Below the pieces are notes generated by a model. That model saw only the letters and a program-made list of their open reading frames with translations. It made no database searches and had not been told where the DNA came from. DNA of 64,000 nt from contig NZ_JAQLDQ010000010.1 of the NCBI RefSeq assembly GCF_028209395.1, forward strand, positions 1 to 64,000, read 5' to 3'. Positions 1-8,983 of this stretch are shown here, piece by piece. The stretch's first letter is position 1; each line of letters begins with the position of its first letter. Source of the stretch: Collinsella aerofaciens (GTDB lineage Bacteria; Actinomycetota; Coriobacteriia; Coriobacteriales; Coriobacteriaceae). The translations under genes and the position numbers were made by a program.

Positions 1-260
1 TGCTCTACAGTCCTGCGCAAGACGGAAAGCACATTAAGTGCTTTCCTTTGCGTGCGGAACTCGCGACAAACTTAACCTCCGCCCTCAGCCCCGGAGACCC
101 TCCCTGCCGTCACTTTCTTCAACCAGTTCTTGTTGCTCGCCGCTTCGCGGCTCGGCGGCCCCGTTCTCCGTGGCGGGGTTGTCTTAGATTCTTGTTGAGA
201 CTCTGCCTTTGGCTCAAAGAAAACGGGGGATGCATTGTGCATCCCCCGTTTTTGTTGCGG
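1..260. other. Intergenic segment with two terminator-like hairpins
   Basis: No coding region can be supported here. A 9-bp perfect hairpin (GGAAAGCAC / GTGCTTTCC, positions 24-46) looks like the terminator of a gene lying before the window. The stretch between 60 and 215 is C-rich on this strand. On the minus strand it gives a short open frame without a convincing start, so it was left uncalled. A second, stronger hairpin at 221-251 is listed separately. Confidence 0.5.
221..254 (-). terminator. Rho-independent terminator after the phosphodiesterase gene
   Basis: A near-perfect palindrome (AACGGGGGATGCA, loop TTG, complement) is flanked by A-rich sequence on its left and a T-run on its right. 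It can therefore work in both directions. It lies just past the stop codon of the minus-strand phosphodiesterase. Confidence 0.85.
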
Positions 261-728
261 TTAGTCCAAGTCAATAAACTTGGTGCTTAGGATCTTGCCG
301 TCTTTAACGAGCATTCTGGCCATGGTGGGGCCTCGGCTGCCTCTGGGGTAGCTGGCGCTGCCCGGGTTGAGGACTAGGCAGCGGCCCACCTGGGCTTCTT
401 TGGTTACGTGGGTGTGGCCGTTGATGGCTACGTCTACGGATCCCACCGGAAGGTCTTCGCGGTAGTGGGCTACGGCAAATTTGAGGCCTTCGTAGGTAAA
501 GAGCGCAAGACGGTCTACATCGGGGCCGTAGTCGCGGTAGTAATCGTTGTTGCCCAAGACGGCCCGCACGGGGGCGATGGTGCATAGGTGCTCGTAGTCC
601 ATCTCTGACGTGAGGTCGCCGGCGTGGATAATCAGGTCTGCGCCTTCAAGCTCATCCAGAAGCGCAGGCGATAAATAGCCGTGGGTGTCCGAGATGATGT
701 CGATACGCTTGGCGCTTGCACTGTTCAT
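261..728 (-). CDS. YfcE/MJ0936-type metallophosphoesterase
   Basis: A 155-aa protein of the calcineurin-like phosphoesterase superfamily, in the short YfcE/MJ0936 class of metal-dependent phosphodiesterases. The metal-binding motifs appear in order: SDTHG near the N-terminus (D-x-H), HAGDL, GNND, an isolated His in AVAHY, and GHTH near residue 104. The length is normal for the family, and no signal peptide or membrane segment is seen, so it is cytosolic. The start has a good GAAGGGA ribosome-binding site. The physiological substrate cannot be told from sequence. Related proteins hydrolyse model phosphodiesters, and the real substrates are mostly unknown. Confidence 0.88.
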   Translation of the reverse strand: MNSASAKRIDIISDTHGYLSPALLDELEGADLIIHAGDLTSEMDYEHLCTIAPVRAVLGNNDYYRDYGPDVDRLALFTYEGLKFAVAHYREDLPVGSVDVAINGHTHVTKEAQVGRCLVLNPGSASYPRGSRGPTMARMLVKDGKILSTKFIDLD

Positions 729-771
729 GGAATCCCTTCCGCAAAAAACGATTCGGCAGATACATACAAAA

Positions 772-824
772 TAGGCCCCACGGCTCCGCAGACGATGGGT
801 CTACAGGGCTGCGGGGCCAGTGCG
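772..824 (-). terminator. Probable terminator after the first LytTR regulator gene
   Basis: On the minus strand GGCCCCGCAGCCC can pair with a downstream GCC-GT-GGGGCC segment. TATTTTG follows, immediately after the stop of the response regulator gene. The stem is interrupted, so the call is moderate. Confidence 0.5.
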
Positions 825-1541
825 CTAGAGACTCAGGGCCTTCTTGAGCGGCACGACGCGGCGGCGCGAAACCGGCACGCGTTCGTCGACGCCCGTAATG
901 CCCAGCTGGATGGCGCCCGAGGGCACCGTCTCAACGTCCGTGACGCACGCCAAGTTGACGATATAGCGGCGGTGAACACGGAAGAAGCCAAAGTCGCAGA
1001 GCTTGGCCTCAAACTGCGCCAGCGAGGTCGTCGACAAAAAGCGATCATCGACGGTATAGATGCAGGAGTAATCGTCCTTGGCCATAATAAAGCGAATGTC
1101 GTCCACGGGAATGAGCACCTTGCGGCCGCCCTTTTCCACCGGGATACGCTCGATGGTCACCTTGCTGTCCGTAACCGGCTTGGCGCGTTGCATGACTTTC
1201 TCGATCGCGCGATCCAAGCGAGCTTCCTCGACCGGCTTCATCAGATAATCGACGGCATCCACGTCGAATGCCTCGACCGCATGGTCGCTATACGCAGTCA
1301 CAAATACGATCGCCGGCGGATTTTTGAGCTTATGCAGCGCCTCGGCAAGTTGCAGGCCCGAGGCACCGGGCATCGAGATATCGAGAAACACGACATCCAC
1401 GCGACTTTCCATAAGCATCTCGATGGCGGAGCGGACGCTCGACGCCTCCGTGATCGTGCCGATCTTGCCCGTTTGCTCGAGCAGGAAGCGAAGCTCCGAG
1501 CGAGCCGGCGCCTCATCATCCACAATCATCGCACGCAGCAT
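825..1541 (-). CDS. LytTR-family response regulator
   Basis: A 238-aa response regulator with an N-terminal receiver domain (acidic pair DD at residues 8-9, phospho-acceptor Asp54 in FLDISMPG, Lys in the MKPVEEA segment). Its C-terminal LytTR DNA-binding domain carries the typical RVHRRYIVNL signature. It is the partner of the LytS-type kinase immediately upstream (gap about 70 bp), and both are probably transcribed with the glycosyltransferase. An in-frame start 21 nt further upstream exists. The start at 1541 was chosen because the receiver fold begins with MLRAMIVDD and an AAAGG site precedes it. LytTR regulators usually control cell-envelope, peptide or sugar-sensing genes. The targets here are unknown. 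Confidence 0.9.
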   Translation of the reverse strand: MLRAMIVDDEAPARSELRFLLEQTGKIGTITEASSVRSAIEMLMESRVDVVFLDISMPGASGLQLAEALHKLKNPPAIVFVTAYSDHAVEAFDVDAVDYLMKPVEEARLDRAIEKVMQRAKPVTDSKVTIERIPVEKGGRKVLIPVDDIRFIMAKDDYSCIYTVDDRFLSTTSLAQFEAKLCDFGFFRVHRRYIVNLACVTDVETVPSGAIQLGITGVDERVPVSRRRVVPLKKALSL

Positions 1542-1613
1542 AGGGATAAAACCTTTCGTCAACTAACTACGCCGGGCATCCGTCGCATGACGTTGGGCCC
1601 GTAGCCTTTTATT

Positions 1614-2957
1614 TTACTCTTGAATGTCAAAGATGCTCTCTGACAAATCAAGATGAAGAAGCACTTTGGTGCCCTTGCCCGGCGCCGATTCGACACGCGT
1701 ATAGGAGTGCGGCCCAAAAAAGCGATGGATGCGCTCCGAAATATTGTGCATGGCCACACCGGCGCCGCCACCCTGGGGAGAGCTGGCGTCGGGACGGGCA
1801 GAGCGCTCGTCAAACAGTCTGGCGGCGGTACCCTCATCCATGCCCACGCCATTATCGGCCACGGCAATCAAGATTGCATCCTCGCCGTCTTGGTGAACGG
1901 TCACGTCGATCCTCAGGGCGTCGTCATCGCCCATACCATGACGCACGGCGTTCTCGACAATCGGCTGGATCACGAACGCCGGCACCAGCGTATCTTCCAC
2001 GTCCTCGGACACATCGAACGTCGCAAGCACACGGTCCTCGCCAAAGCGGGCCTTCTCAAAGGTAAGGTAGCGCTTGGTCTGTGCGACCTCGCGCGAGACC
2101 GGAATAAGCGATCCCGAGTTGTCGAGCGTGGCACGATAGAACGATGAGAACTCACGAAGCAGTTCGCGGGCCCGCAGCGGGTCGGTGCGCGTAAACGATG
2201 CAATGGTGTTCAGTGTGTTGAACAGGAAATGCGGGTTAATCTGCGCCTGCAGCGCACGCACCTCGGCGCGCGCTGTGAGTTCCTTTTGCACCTCGAGCTC
2301 GTGGATGGCGAGCTGCGTGGACAAGATCTCGGCAAAGCCCGAGGCAAGCGCGTACTGGGTACGGTCGACGGCGCGCGGGGTCTTGTAGTAGAACTTGAGC
2401 GTGCCGACGGTACGATCGCCCACCTTGATGGGGGCGATAATGCCGGCGGGGACTTGGTTGTGCGAGCCGTCCGAGCCCACGACATCCACCATACGGTTGA
2501 ACGACTGCACGATGCCATGTTCGATAACGTAGCGTGTGGCAAGCGTGTGGATGGGAGAATCTGGCAGTAGTTTTTCCTCAAACTCGCCCGCGCAGGCAAG
2601 CACGTTGTCCTCGTCGGTGATGGCCACCGTCATGGCGCGCGTCTCGGGCAAAATGCGCTGGCACACCAAACGCGCCGACTCCTGCGTCAGACCGCCCTTA
2701 ATGTCCTCGAGCATGGCCGAGGCCACCGAGAGCGTCTCCTCGGTGTACTGGGAGCGCACCGAATCGGGATTGAGCGTCAAAAAGATAAAGATGCACAGAA
2801 AGATGCACAGCAGCGCGCAGGCAATCACCGTGGCAATCGGCTCGATTCCGGTCGCCAAGGCAAAAATAAAGTACACCAACACGCAAATGGCGCAGGCAAC
2901 GGCAATGATGCGAAAGATTGATATTGAACTATCGCGCTGGGCGCGGCGGTCGATCAT
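1614..2957 (-). CDS. LytS-type sensor histidine kinase with GAF-like domain
   Basis: A 447-aa membrane sensor kinase. Two hydrophobic helices lie at about residues 14-62. A GAF-like sensory region follows (about 75-220), then the His_kinase domain with phospho-acceptor His243 in the motif NPHFLFN, and a HATPase_c domain (ENAVRHG N-box, ADNGVGM G1-box, GVAMHNI G2-box). It starts with a GGAGGGGG site and overlaps the glycosyltransferase stop by 4 nt (ATGA), implying translational coupling. The architecture closely matches the kinase at 7481-8872, suggesting an ancient duplication of the pair. The signal sensed is not evident. Confidence 0.9.
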   Translation of the reverse strand: MIDRRAQRDSSISIFRIIAVACAICVLVYFIFALATGIEPIATVIACALLCIFLCIFIFLTLNPDSVRSQYTEETLSVASAMLEDIKGGLTQESARLVCQRILPETRAMTVAITDEDNVLACAGEFEEKLLPDSPIHTLATRYVIEHGIVQSFNRMVDVVGSDGSHNQVPAGIIAPIKVGDRTVGTLKFYYKTPRAVDRTQYALASGFAEILSTQLAIHELEVQKELTARAEVRALQAQINPHFLFNTLNTIASFTRTDPLRARELLREFSSFYRATLDNSGSLIPVSREVAQTKRYLTFEKARFGEDRVLATFDVSEDVEDTLVPAFVIQPIVENAVRHGMGDDDALRIDVTVHQDGEDAILIAVADNGVGMDEGTAARLFDERSARPDASSPQGGGAGVAMHNISERIHRFFGPHSYTRVESAPGKGTKVLLHLDLSESIFDIQE

Positions 2958-4141
2958 TCGGCCCCCTCCAGGATACTGATCAGTTGTGCGTCACGCCAAA
3001 GCCCGTCCATGATCTTGGGCCAAAAGCTCTGGAAACGCAGGTAGCTTGCAGCGTTTTGGCGCGCATAGGCTTTTGCCTCGTCGATACCATGGCGCCAGAT
3101 GCGCAGGTAGCCCTCATGCTCGCGGGTAAACACGCTGCGGACCATAGCGGTCTTGCGCACGCGGTCGTCGAGCTCGCGCGAAATCCACGGGCCCGGGTAG
3201 GGCATGAGCGATGCTGCCGTAACGGGAATGAGCTCCTTTTGATGCGCGGCGAATGTCAACTTGGCCCGTTCGTAGTACCAACGGTAGACATCCTGCATAA
3301 AGCGCGGTGAGCGCTTTTCGGACTCCGGAGGCAGATGGCGCACGGTCCACTCGTTATCGAACCACACGTCGTAGCCAAACATGCGCATGTTAAAGAGGTA
3401 ATCCAAGTCCTCGCCGCGGGTGATAAACGGGTCAAAGGCCACACGCGTAAAGGCGCGGGCGTGCAGGGCCATCAGGCCGCCGCACACGTAGTTGGAGCGC
3501 GAGATGCGGGTGCCCGAGAGCGCCTTTTTCATCCAACGGTTGAACTCGATGCGCTTGGTCCACCAACGATGGCAGATGCCCGCCTTATCCGTGGGAGCCA
3601 ACGGCGAGCCGTCGCGATCGTAGAAATAGCCGCTCTTGACCAAGATCGGCAAGCCCTGACGCGTCTGCTGTCCCAGCGCGTAGGTCGCGCGCTTCATAAA
3701 GTCGGCGTCGATGACAGTCTCATCGTCATCCAAAAAGATAACCGCGTCATGCCCCAGCACAGCGGCACAGGCTAGCCCCATGTTGCGGATGGCGCCGTAG
3801 CCTCGCAGACTCACGCACTCGCCCGAACCCTTGGGTGCGATCTGAGCAACCCGGTCTGCGATGCGCGAGGCCTGGGTGTTGGTGACAACGGTGACCTTGA
3901 GCGTGGGATGCGCGTCGACAATCTCGTGCACGCGCAGCGACACATCGGCTGTGGCAGAAACGGGACAGACCACCAAAAGGATGATGCGCGGGATGTCACG
4001 TACCTGCTCAAGCGAGGCCAGGCAGCGGTCGAGTTCGGGATTGTCGGCGTTGAGTCGTGTCGAATGGTCATAGGTGCCAGGGGCGTTTGCGCGAGCGTCA
4101 TCGCCCGCCCAATACGTTGGAATCACGACCGTGGCGTTCAT
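2954..4141 (-). CDS. Family 2-like (GT-A fold) glycosyltransferase
   Basis: A 395-aa protein with a GT-A glycosyltransferase fold. It begins MNATVVIPTYWAG, has a DDDE metal-binding motif (IFLDDDE) near residue 140 and a later acidic FITRGEDLDY motif typical of GT2 enzymes. There is no signal peptide and no clear transmembrane helix, so it acts at the cytoplasmic side. The donor and acceptor cannot be told. It is the first gene of an operon with the LytS/LytTR pair, which suggests that a cell-surface glycan is connected to that sensory system. The start has a GGGAGG site. Confidence 0.72.
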   Translation of the reverse strand: MNATVVIPTYWAGDDARANAPGTYDHSTRLNADNPELDRCLASLEQVRDIPRIILLVVCPVSATADVSLRVHEIVDAHPTLKVTVVTNTQASRIADRVAQIAPKGSGECVSLRGYGAIRNMGLACAAVLGHDAVIFLDDDETVIDADFMKRATYALGQQTRQGLPILVKSGYFYDRDGSPLAPTDKAGICHRWWTKRIEFNRWMKKALSGTRISRSNYVCGGLMALHARAFTRVAFDPFITRGEDLDYLFNMRMFGYDVWFDNEWTVRHLPPESEKRSPRFMQDVYRWYYERAKLTFAAHQKELIPVTAASLMPYPGPWISRELDDRVRKTAMVRSVFTREHEGYLRIWRHGIDEAKAYARQNAASYLRFQSFWPKIMDGLWRDAQLISILEGAE

Positions 4142-4167
4142 GCCTTACCCTCCCTGCAACACAAAAA

Positions 4168-4198
4168 CGGGACGCCGCCAAACACAGGCGACGCCCCG
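4168..4198 (-). terminator. Terminator between the MFS and glycosyltransferase genes
   Basis: On the minus strand a GC-rich hairpin (CGGGGCGTCGCC paired with GGCGGCGTCCCG) is followed by TTTTTG. It lies downstream of the MFS gene and just upstream of the glycosyltransferase ribosome-binding site, so it separates the two transcripts. Confidence 0.75.
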
Positions 4199-4312
4199 CG
4201 ACCTAGCTGACTCCATCATACCCACTTGGGCTAATCATTGTTCGAAAGTCAGAATGTTTATTGCGGATAACCCCAAAAGAGTATCGCGGCGGACGCAATT
4301 ACCGGCAGGTTC

Positions 4313-5572
4313 CTATGCGGCCTGCTCTGCCGTCTGAGACATGCGGGACAGACGGACCAGCAGCGCAAAGCCCACCACCAGCAGCACGCCGATAGACAGG
4401 ACGCCCAGCGAGGGGTTGCCGGTCAGCGAGGTGACGACCGACACCAAGAAGGTGCCCATAACACTTGCGTAACGACCAAAGATGTCAAAGAAGCCATAGT
4501 ACTCGTTGGACTTTTCCTTGGGGATAATGCGGCCAAAGTAGCTGCGGCTGAGCGCCTGCACGCCGCCCTGGAACAGGCCGACCAAAATGGCAAGCACCCA
4601 AAACTCAAAGGCGGTCTTTAGGAAGAACGCGGCAAAGAGCACGATGCCCATATAGGCGGCGACTGCCACCAAGATCATGTTGAGCGTGCCCACGCGGCCG
4701 GCGAGCTTGCCGTAGATGATGGCGGACGGGAAGGCCACAAACTGCGTAACGAGCAGAGCCAGCACCAGTTGGGTCGAGTCGATGCCCAAAGCCGATCCGT
4801 AGCTGGTTGCCATGGAAATAACCGTGTGCACACCGTCGATGTAGAAGAAAAACGCGATCATGTAGATCAGCACGGTCTTGTTGTGGGCGATCTCGCGCAT
4901 GGTGTGTCCGACCTCGGAGAACACACCGCCCACGATGTGGCCGATAGTATCCTCGGGACCGCGCTCGCGACCGTACTTTTGCTTATAGGTGCGAATGAGC
5001 GGCAGGGTAAAGATGAGCCACCAGGCACCAGTGATGACAAACGACAGACGCGTTGCCAGCATGGTGGGGACACCAAGAGCGGGACCACCCATGATAAGCG
5101 CCAGGCAGATGATGAACGGCACAGTGGAACCGATGTAGCCCCAGGCATAGCCCGAGCTGGACACGACGTCCATGCGCTCGTCGGTGGTAATGTCGGGCAG
5201 CATGGCGTCGTAGAACGTCATAGAAGAGTTGAGGCCGATGGTGCACAGCACGTACACAGTCAAAAATGCCATGGCGGACATTGGGATAGCCTGCGCCAGG
5301 CAAAGAACCAGGCCCGTGAGGAAGAAGCCCAAGAAGAACTTGATCTTGTTGCCGGCGTAATCGGCAAGCGCGCCCAGAATGGGCATGAGCATGGCAATGA
5401 CCAGCGAGGCAATCGTCTGCGCGTTGCCCCAAGCGACCACCAGGTCTGCCGAGGAAGCGCCGGTATTGATGGCGTTAAAGTAGATGGGCACCACCGAGGT
5501 ATTGAGCAGCACGAGGGCCGAGTTTCCCACATCGTACATGACCCAGTTACGCTCGAGCTTGGTGTATTTCAT
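4313..5572 (-). CDS. MFS transporter of the UMF1/Atg22-like family
   Basis: A 419-aa integral membrane protein with about 12 predicted hydrophobic helices. The N-terminus KLERNWVMYDVGNSA matches the conserved start of the UMF1 (Atg22-like) branch of the major facilitator superfamily. GALADYAGNKIKFF is the loop 2-3 MFS signature, and LSRSYFGRIIPKEKSNEYYGFF is the UMF1 signature in the second half. The substrate of bacterial members is unknown. Amino-acid efflux is known only for fungal Atg22. It lies downstream of the phospholipase-like gene with about 100 bp between them. Confidence 0.82.
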   Translation of the reverse strand: MKYTKLERNWVMYDVGNSALVLLNTSVVPIYFNAINTGASSADLVVAWGNAQTIASLVIAMLMPILGALADYAGNKIKFFLGFFLTGLVLCLAQAIPMSAMAFLTVYVLCTIGLNSSMTFYDAMLPDITTDERMDVVSSSGYAWGYIGSTVPFIICLALIMGGPALGVPTMLATRLSFVITGAWWLIFTLPLIRTYKQKYGRERGPEDTIGHIVGGVFSEVGHTMREIAHNKTVLIYMIAFFFYIDGVHTVISMATSYGSALGIDSTQLVLALLVTQFVAFPSAIIYGKLAGRVGTLNMILVAVAAYMGIVLFAAFFLKTAFEFWVLAILVGLFQGGVQALSRSYFGRIIPKEKSNEYYGFFDIFGRYASVMGTFLVSVVTSLTGNPSLGVLSIGVLLVVGFALLVRLSRMSQTAEQAA

Positions 5573-5673
5573 GGACAGGGACCCTTCGTATTCGCCCGAT
5601 ATGCAGCTAGTTCATCGTACCCCAATTGCACGGAGGCGCCGGTAAGGATTCGGCAAAGAGACAGGAGCGGACC

Positions 5674-6618
5674 CTACTCCTCGCGGTCGAACTCCTCGTC
5701 GGTGCCGAGCACGCGGCCGCTGTAGTTGACGTGACCGGTCACGGCCTCCATGTCACCGGTCTCGATAAAACGCGCGACCGTGCACTCGTAATCGACCAGC
5801 GCGCGATCAAAGACCTCGGGGAAACTCTCGTTCGAGACCTCATCGGTAAAGGGATTCTTCCATGTCAGATGGCCCAGGTTACCGGTGCGCTCGGGCAGCT
5901 CCGTCGTCACGCGATGGGCAAGGCCGTCGAGCAGCGAGTAGTCGTGCACCAACCCCTCAACCAGCGAGATCGCGCGCGTCTTTACGGAGCCGGCCGGCTC
6001 AATCGCACGGTAAAGTCGCTGCATATTGGCAACGGCAGCACCGTACTCCCCCGCCGGAATGTCAATGCCGTACACGCGTCCGGCAACATAGCTCATCAGC
6101 ACGCCGGCCACGCGACTGATGCGATCGGTGGTGACGATCTCGCCCGCCGGCGGGTAATCGTCGACCGTAGCGCCATCGCGCTTAAGCTGCAGCATCAGTA
6201 CATCCAGGTCGCTCTCGATCACGGCATGGACCTGACTGCTCGAATCCTCAAGCTCTGAATCGGACTCCACGATGCCAAACTGCTGCTCATAGACAAAGGG
6301 GTGGGCGTTGCGGTCGAGCACGTAATGAGACAGCAGACCCAGCGCAAAGGCGCGACCCAAGCTGGCGTCGCGCGGCAGCAGATGCGACACGCCGTCGCGC
6401 AGGCACGCGAACTGGCGAGACATGCGCGAGCGATGCATGACCTGCGCCAGCAGCGTACAGTCGGAAACACGCGGTGTCAGAATGTGAAAGAAAAACGGGT
6501 CGGGACCTTGGTTGCCCAAGATAAAGGCAATGCGCTCTTCATCTGACGTGATGACGCCCTGCGGAAGACGGTCGATGCTTTCCTCGCCAAACAGATGATG
6601 GGTGATAAGCGCGGGCAT
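5674..6618 (-). CDS. Zinc-dependent phospholipase C-like protein
   Basis: A 314-aa protein resembling the zinc-dependent phospholipase C / S1-P1 nuclease-like family. It starts MPALITHHLFGEE and has a His/Asp-rich metal-site pattern (LGNQGPDPFFFH, then LSHYVLDRNAHPFVYEQ) in the order expected. No signal peptide is seen, so these bacterial versions may act inside the cell. Activity is inferred from the family. An in-frame start 30 nt upstream exists, but the chosen ATG has AAAGGA at proper spacing and begins at the conserved motif. Confidence 0.75.
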   Translation of the reverse strand: MPALITHHLFGEESIDRLPQGVITSDEERIAFILGNQGPDPFFFHILTPRVSDCTLLAQVMHRSRMSRQFACLRDGVSHLLPRDASLGRAFALGLLSHYVLDRNAHPFVYEQQFGIVESDSELEDSSSQVHAVIESDLDVLMLQLKRDGATVDDYPPAGEIVTTDRISRVAGVLMSYVAGRVYGIDIPAGEYGAAVANMQRLYRAIEPAGSVKTRAISLVEGLVHDYSLLDGLAHRVTTELPERTGNLGHLTWKNPFTDEVSNESFPEVFDRALVDYECTVARFIETGDMEAVTGHVNYSGRVLGTDEEFDREE

Positions 6619-6710
6619 AATAATCCTTTCGATTTCATTCGATTCCACCCATTATGCCCACCGCGCGCCCATGCCAAACCTGCGATGGTAAACGACGACA
6701 CGCAAGCCTC

Positions 6711-7445
6711 TTACGCAAGCCCCAGGTGCGACTTGACCTCGGCGGCACGACGACGGGACACCGGCACCGTCGAGCTCACGCGGTCGAGCCTGAGCTCCAT
6801 CAACCCCGTGGAACCAATCTCAACATTGTGCACGTCTTCCAAATTGACCAGATAGCTCCGATGAACGCGAATAAAGCCCTCGGAGCCCAAGCGACGCTCG
6901 AGCGAAGAGATCGACTCATTGATCAGGTAGGTTCCCTCGGCGCAGATGGCGTTGCAAAAATCGGCGCGCGCCTCAAAGTAACAGACGTCTGCGGCGGGAA
7001 TGAACACCTTTTTGCCCCCGCGATCCACCGTCAGACGCAAAGGCTGGCGCGGAGCGTGGACAACACGACGGGCACCCAAGGCTGCCTCGATCTTGCCGAG
7101 TGCCTTTGACAGGCGTGCGTCCTCGACCGGCTTGACGATATAGTCGACCGCATCGAGGTTATACGCATCGGCGGCGAACTCGGCAAACGCCGTCACAAAC
7201 ACAACCACCGGCGGCGTCTTTAAGTTCTGCAGCGTCTCGGCAAGCTCAATTCCCGAGCGGCCGGGCATCGTGATGTCCAAAAACAACACGTCGGGCTTGC
7301 TCGAGAGAATCGACTCCACGGCCTCGGTGACATTGCCCGCCTCGGCAATATGCCCCACGCGCGCGTCCTTCTCCAATAGATAGCGTAGCTCAGCCCTGAT
7401 GGGAGGCTCGTCATCAACCACCAGGATGTTCCAGCCCTCGGACAT
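6711..7445 (-). CDS. LytTR-family response regulator (second pair)
   Basis: A 244-aa response regulator with a receiver domain (DDE at 11-13, phospho-acceptor Asp57 in FLDITMPG, Lys in VKPVEDA) followed by a LytTR domain (GFIRVHRSYLVNLE). It is encoded 35 bp after its kinase and shares organisation and many motifs with the regulator at 825-1541. A GAGGAAG site precedes the start. Promoters bound by this protein were not identified. I looked for the LytTR direct-repeat consensus near the neighbouring genes and found none I could defend. Confidence 0.9.
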   Translation of the reverse strand: MSEGWNILVVDDEPPIRAELRYLLEKDARVGHIAEAGNVTEAVESILSSKPDVLFLDITMPGRSGIELAETLQNLKTPPVVVFVTAFAEFAADAYNLDAVDYIVKPVEDARLSKALGKIEAALGARRVVHAPRQPLRLTVDRGGKKVFIPAADVCYFEARADFCNAICAEGTYLINESISSLERRLGSEGFIRVHRSYLVNLEDVHNVEIGSTGLMELRLDRVSSTVPVSRRRAAEVKSHLGLA

Positions 7446-7480
7446 GTGCGCTTCCTCTCTCTCCTCAATATACTCGCGTG

Positions 7481-8872
7481 CTACGCCGTCAACGGCGCCG
7501 GCTCATGCGGCTCGCCGTTCAGCTCGACGATAACCTGCGTCCCCACGTCCTCCTGGGACTCCACGCGCATGCCGGAATCTTCTCCGTAAAAGAAATGGAT
7601 GCGCTGAAGCACGTTGAAGAGCGCCAGGCCGCAACCTCGCTTGATGGAGCCGTCGGCGGTAATGCTCTCGGGCTCCTCTCGGCGATGTTGCTCAAACAGA
7701 TGCGCGCAGACTTCTTCGCTCATACCGATGCCGTCATCTTCGACGATGATCTCCAAGCCGTCATCGGTCTCAAAAGCCCTAACACGAATAGAAAGCGGCT
7801 CGGTCTCGCGCTGCGCATGCTTGATGCAGTTTTCGAGCAGCGGCTGCAAGATAAACGGCGGCACCAGGCTGTCGCGCACCTCAAAGTCGATGTCGACCGA
7901 AACGCGCAGACGGCCGTCGCCATAACGAGCCTGCATTAGATTGATATAGCGAGTGCCCTGTTCCACCTCGTGCTCGAGCGTGGTGAGCGTATCGGAATCA
8001 GAAAGCGTCTGACGATAGTAATTGGAAAAGTCGATCAGCAGCGACCGCGCCTTGTCGGGCTCGGTTCGAACGAGCGACACGATGGTACTGATGGTGTTAA
8101 ACAGAAAATGAGGATCGACCTGCGATTGCAAGGCGCGCAGCTCCACGCGGGCCGCGAGCTCGTCCTGGCGCTCGAGCTCAAAGCTCGCAAGCTGCGTGGA
8201 AATGAGGTCGGCAAAGCCCGAGGCAAGCGCCGTCTGGCGCATATCGATGCTGCTCAGACGGGGATAATACAGCTCGAGCGTGCCCACGCAATGCCCGCGC
8301 ACGGTAAGCGGTGCGACAATACCGGCGCGCAGGCGCGGAAAGTAGCCACCCGTCTCATTGGAGGCGTCGCGCGAAAACACGCTTTGCTCACCGCTGTTGA
8401 TCACGTTGAGCGTGGTCTTGAGCACCACCGGGGTGCCGGCGGGACACTTTGCCGAATCCTCGCCCCAGCTTGCCAACACCTGCTTGCCGTCGGTAAAGCA
8501 GATGGCAGAGGCAATGGTCTCGGAAAGGATGATTTTGGAAGCGCCCAGGGCCGCTTCGGGCGTAAGGCCTCGCGACGTATAGGCGAATATTTTCGATGCG
8601 ATGGCGAGTGTGCGGTCGGTAGCGCTCGACGTGAGGTCGTCGGGAACGACAAAGACGTACGAGAAGAAGAAGCACAGCATGACCAAGCCGGCAATGACGA
8701 CAACGGCCGGAACGGGATTGGGATTATCAGTTAGATCCCAGATGAGCAGCAGGATAAGCAGCGGAACGACAATACCGAGCAAGATGGCTTGAACCACATG
8801 CTGAGCGGTACGAAAGACCTTGGTAGAGTTGTAGCTCTTGCCCAGAATCAGCCTATTGAGATCCACCGTCAT
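7481..8872 (-). CDS. LytS-type sensor histidine kinase (second pair)
   Basis: A 463-aa kinase with two N-terminal transmembrane helices (about residues 24-72) and a GAF-like sensory domain. The phospho-acceptor is His255 in the motif DPHFLFN. The ATPase domain has LENCIKHA, EDDGIGM and a GLALFNV G2 box. The kinase at 1614-2957 has the same layout. The open frame extends 69 nt upstream, but that extension runs into a hairpin and encodes a Cys-rich stretch unlike a leader. ATG at 8872 begins MTVDLNRLI and is preceded by GAAGGGG, although the spacing is very short. Confidence 0.88.
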   Translation of the reverse strand: MTVDLNRLILGKSYNSTKVFRTAQHVVQAILLGIVVPLLILLLIWDLTDNPNPVPAVVVIAGLVMLCFFFSYVFVVPDDLTSSATDRTLAIASKIFAYTSRGLTPEAALGASKIILSETIASAICFTDGKQVLASWGEDSAKCPAGTPVVLKTTLNVINSGEQSVFSRDASNETGGYFPRLRAGIVAPLTVRGHCVGTLELYYPRLSSIDMRQTALASGFADLISTQLASFELERQDELAARVELRALQSQVDPHFLFNTISTIVSLVRTEPDKARSLLIDFSNYYRQTLSDSDTLTTLEHEVEQGTRYINLMQARYGDGRLRVSVDIDFEVRDSLVPPFILQPLLENCIKHAQRETEPLSIRVRAFETDDGLEIIVEDDGIGMSEEVCAHLFEQHRREEPESITADGSIKRGCGLALFNVLQRIHFFYGEDSGMRVESQEDVGTQVIVELNGEPHEPAPLTA

Positions 8873-8896
8873 CCCCTTCTTACTGACGCACCCATA

Positions 8897-8932
8897 GCAA
8901 TGGAGAGGGCCGCAAGCGACCCTCTCCATTGC
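8897..8932 (-). terminator. Hairpin between the amidohydrolase and kinase genes
   Basis: A 13-bp perfect inverted repeat (GCAATGGAGAGGG and its complement) with a 10-nt loop lies downstream of the amidohydrolase gene. There is no T-run on either side, so it may terminate or stabilise the transcript 3' end rather than act as a classical intrinsic terminator. Confidence 0.6.
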
Positions 8933-8983
8933 ATTATGCAATCAAATACTGTGTTTTACATCCAGCCATCGATGAACGGTAGC

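Noticed and set aside
681..1604. Plus-strand open frame of about 307 codons
   Set aside because: Antisense to the LytTR regulator gene; no domain and no good start.
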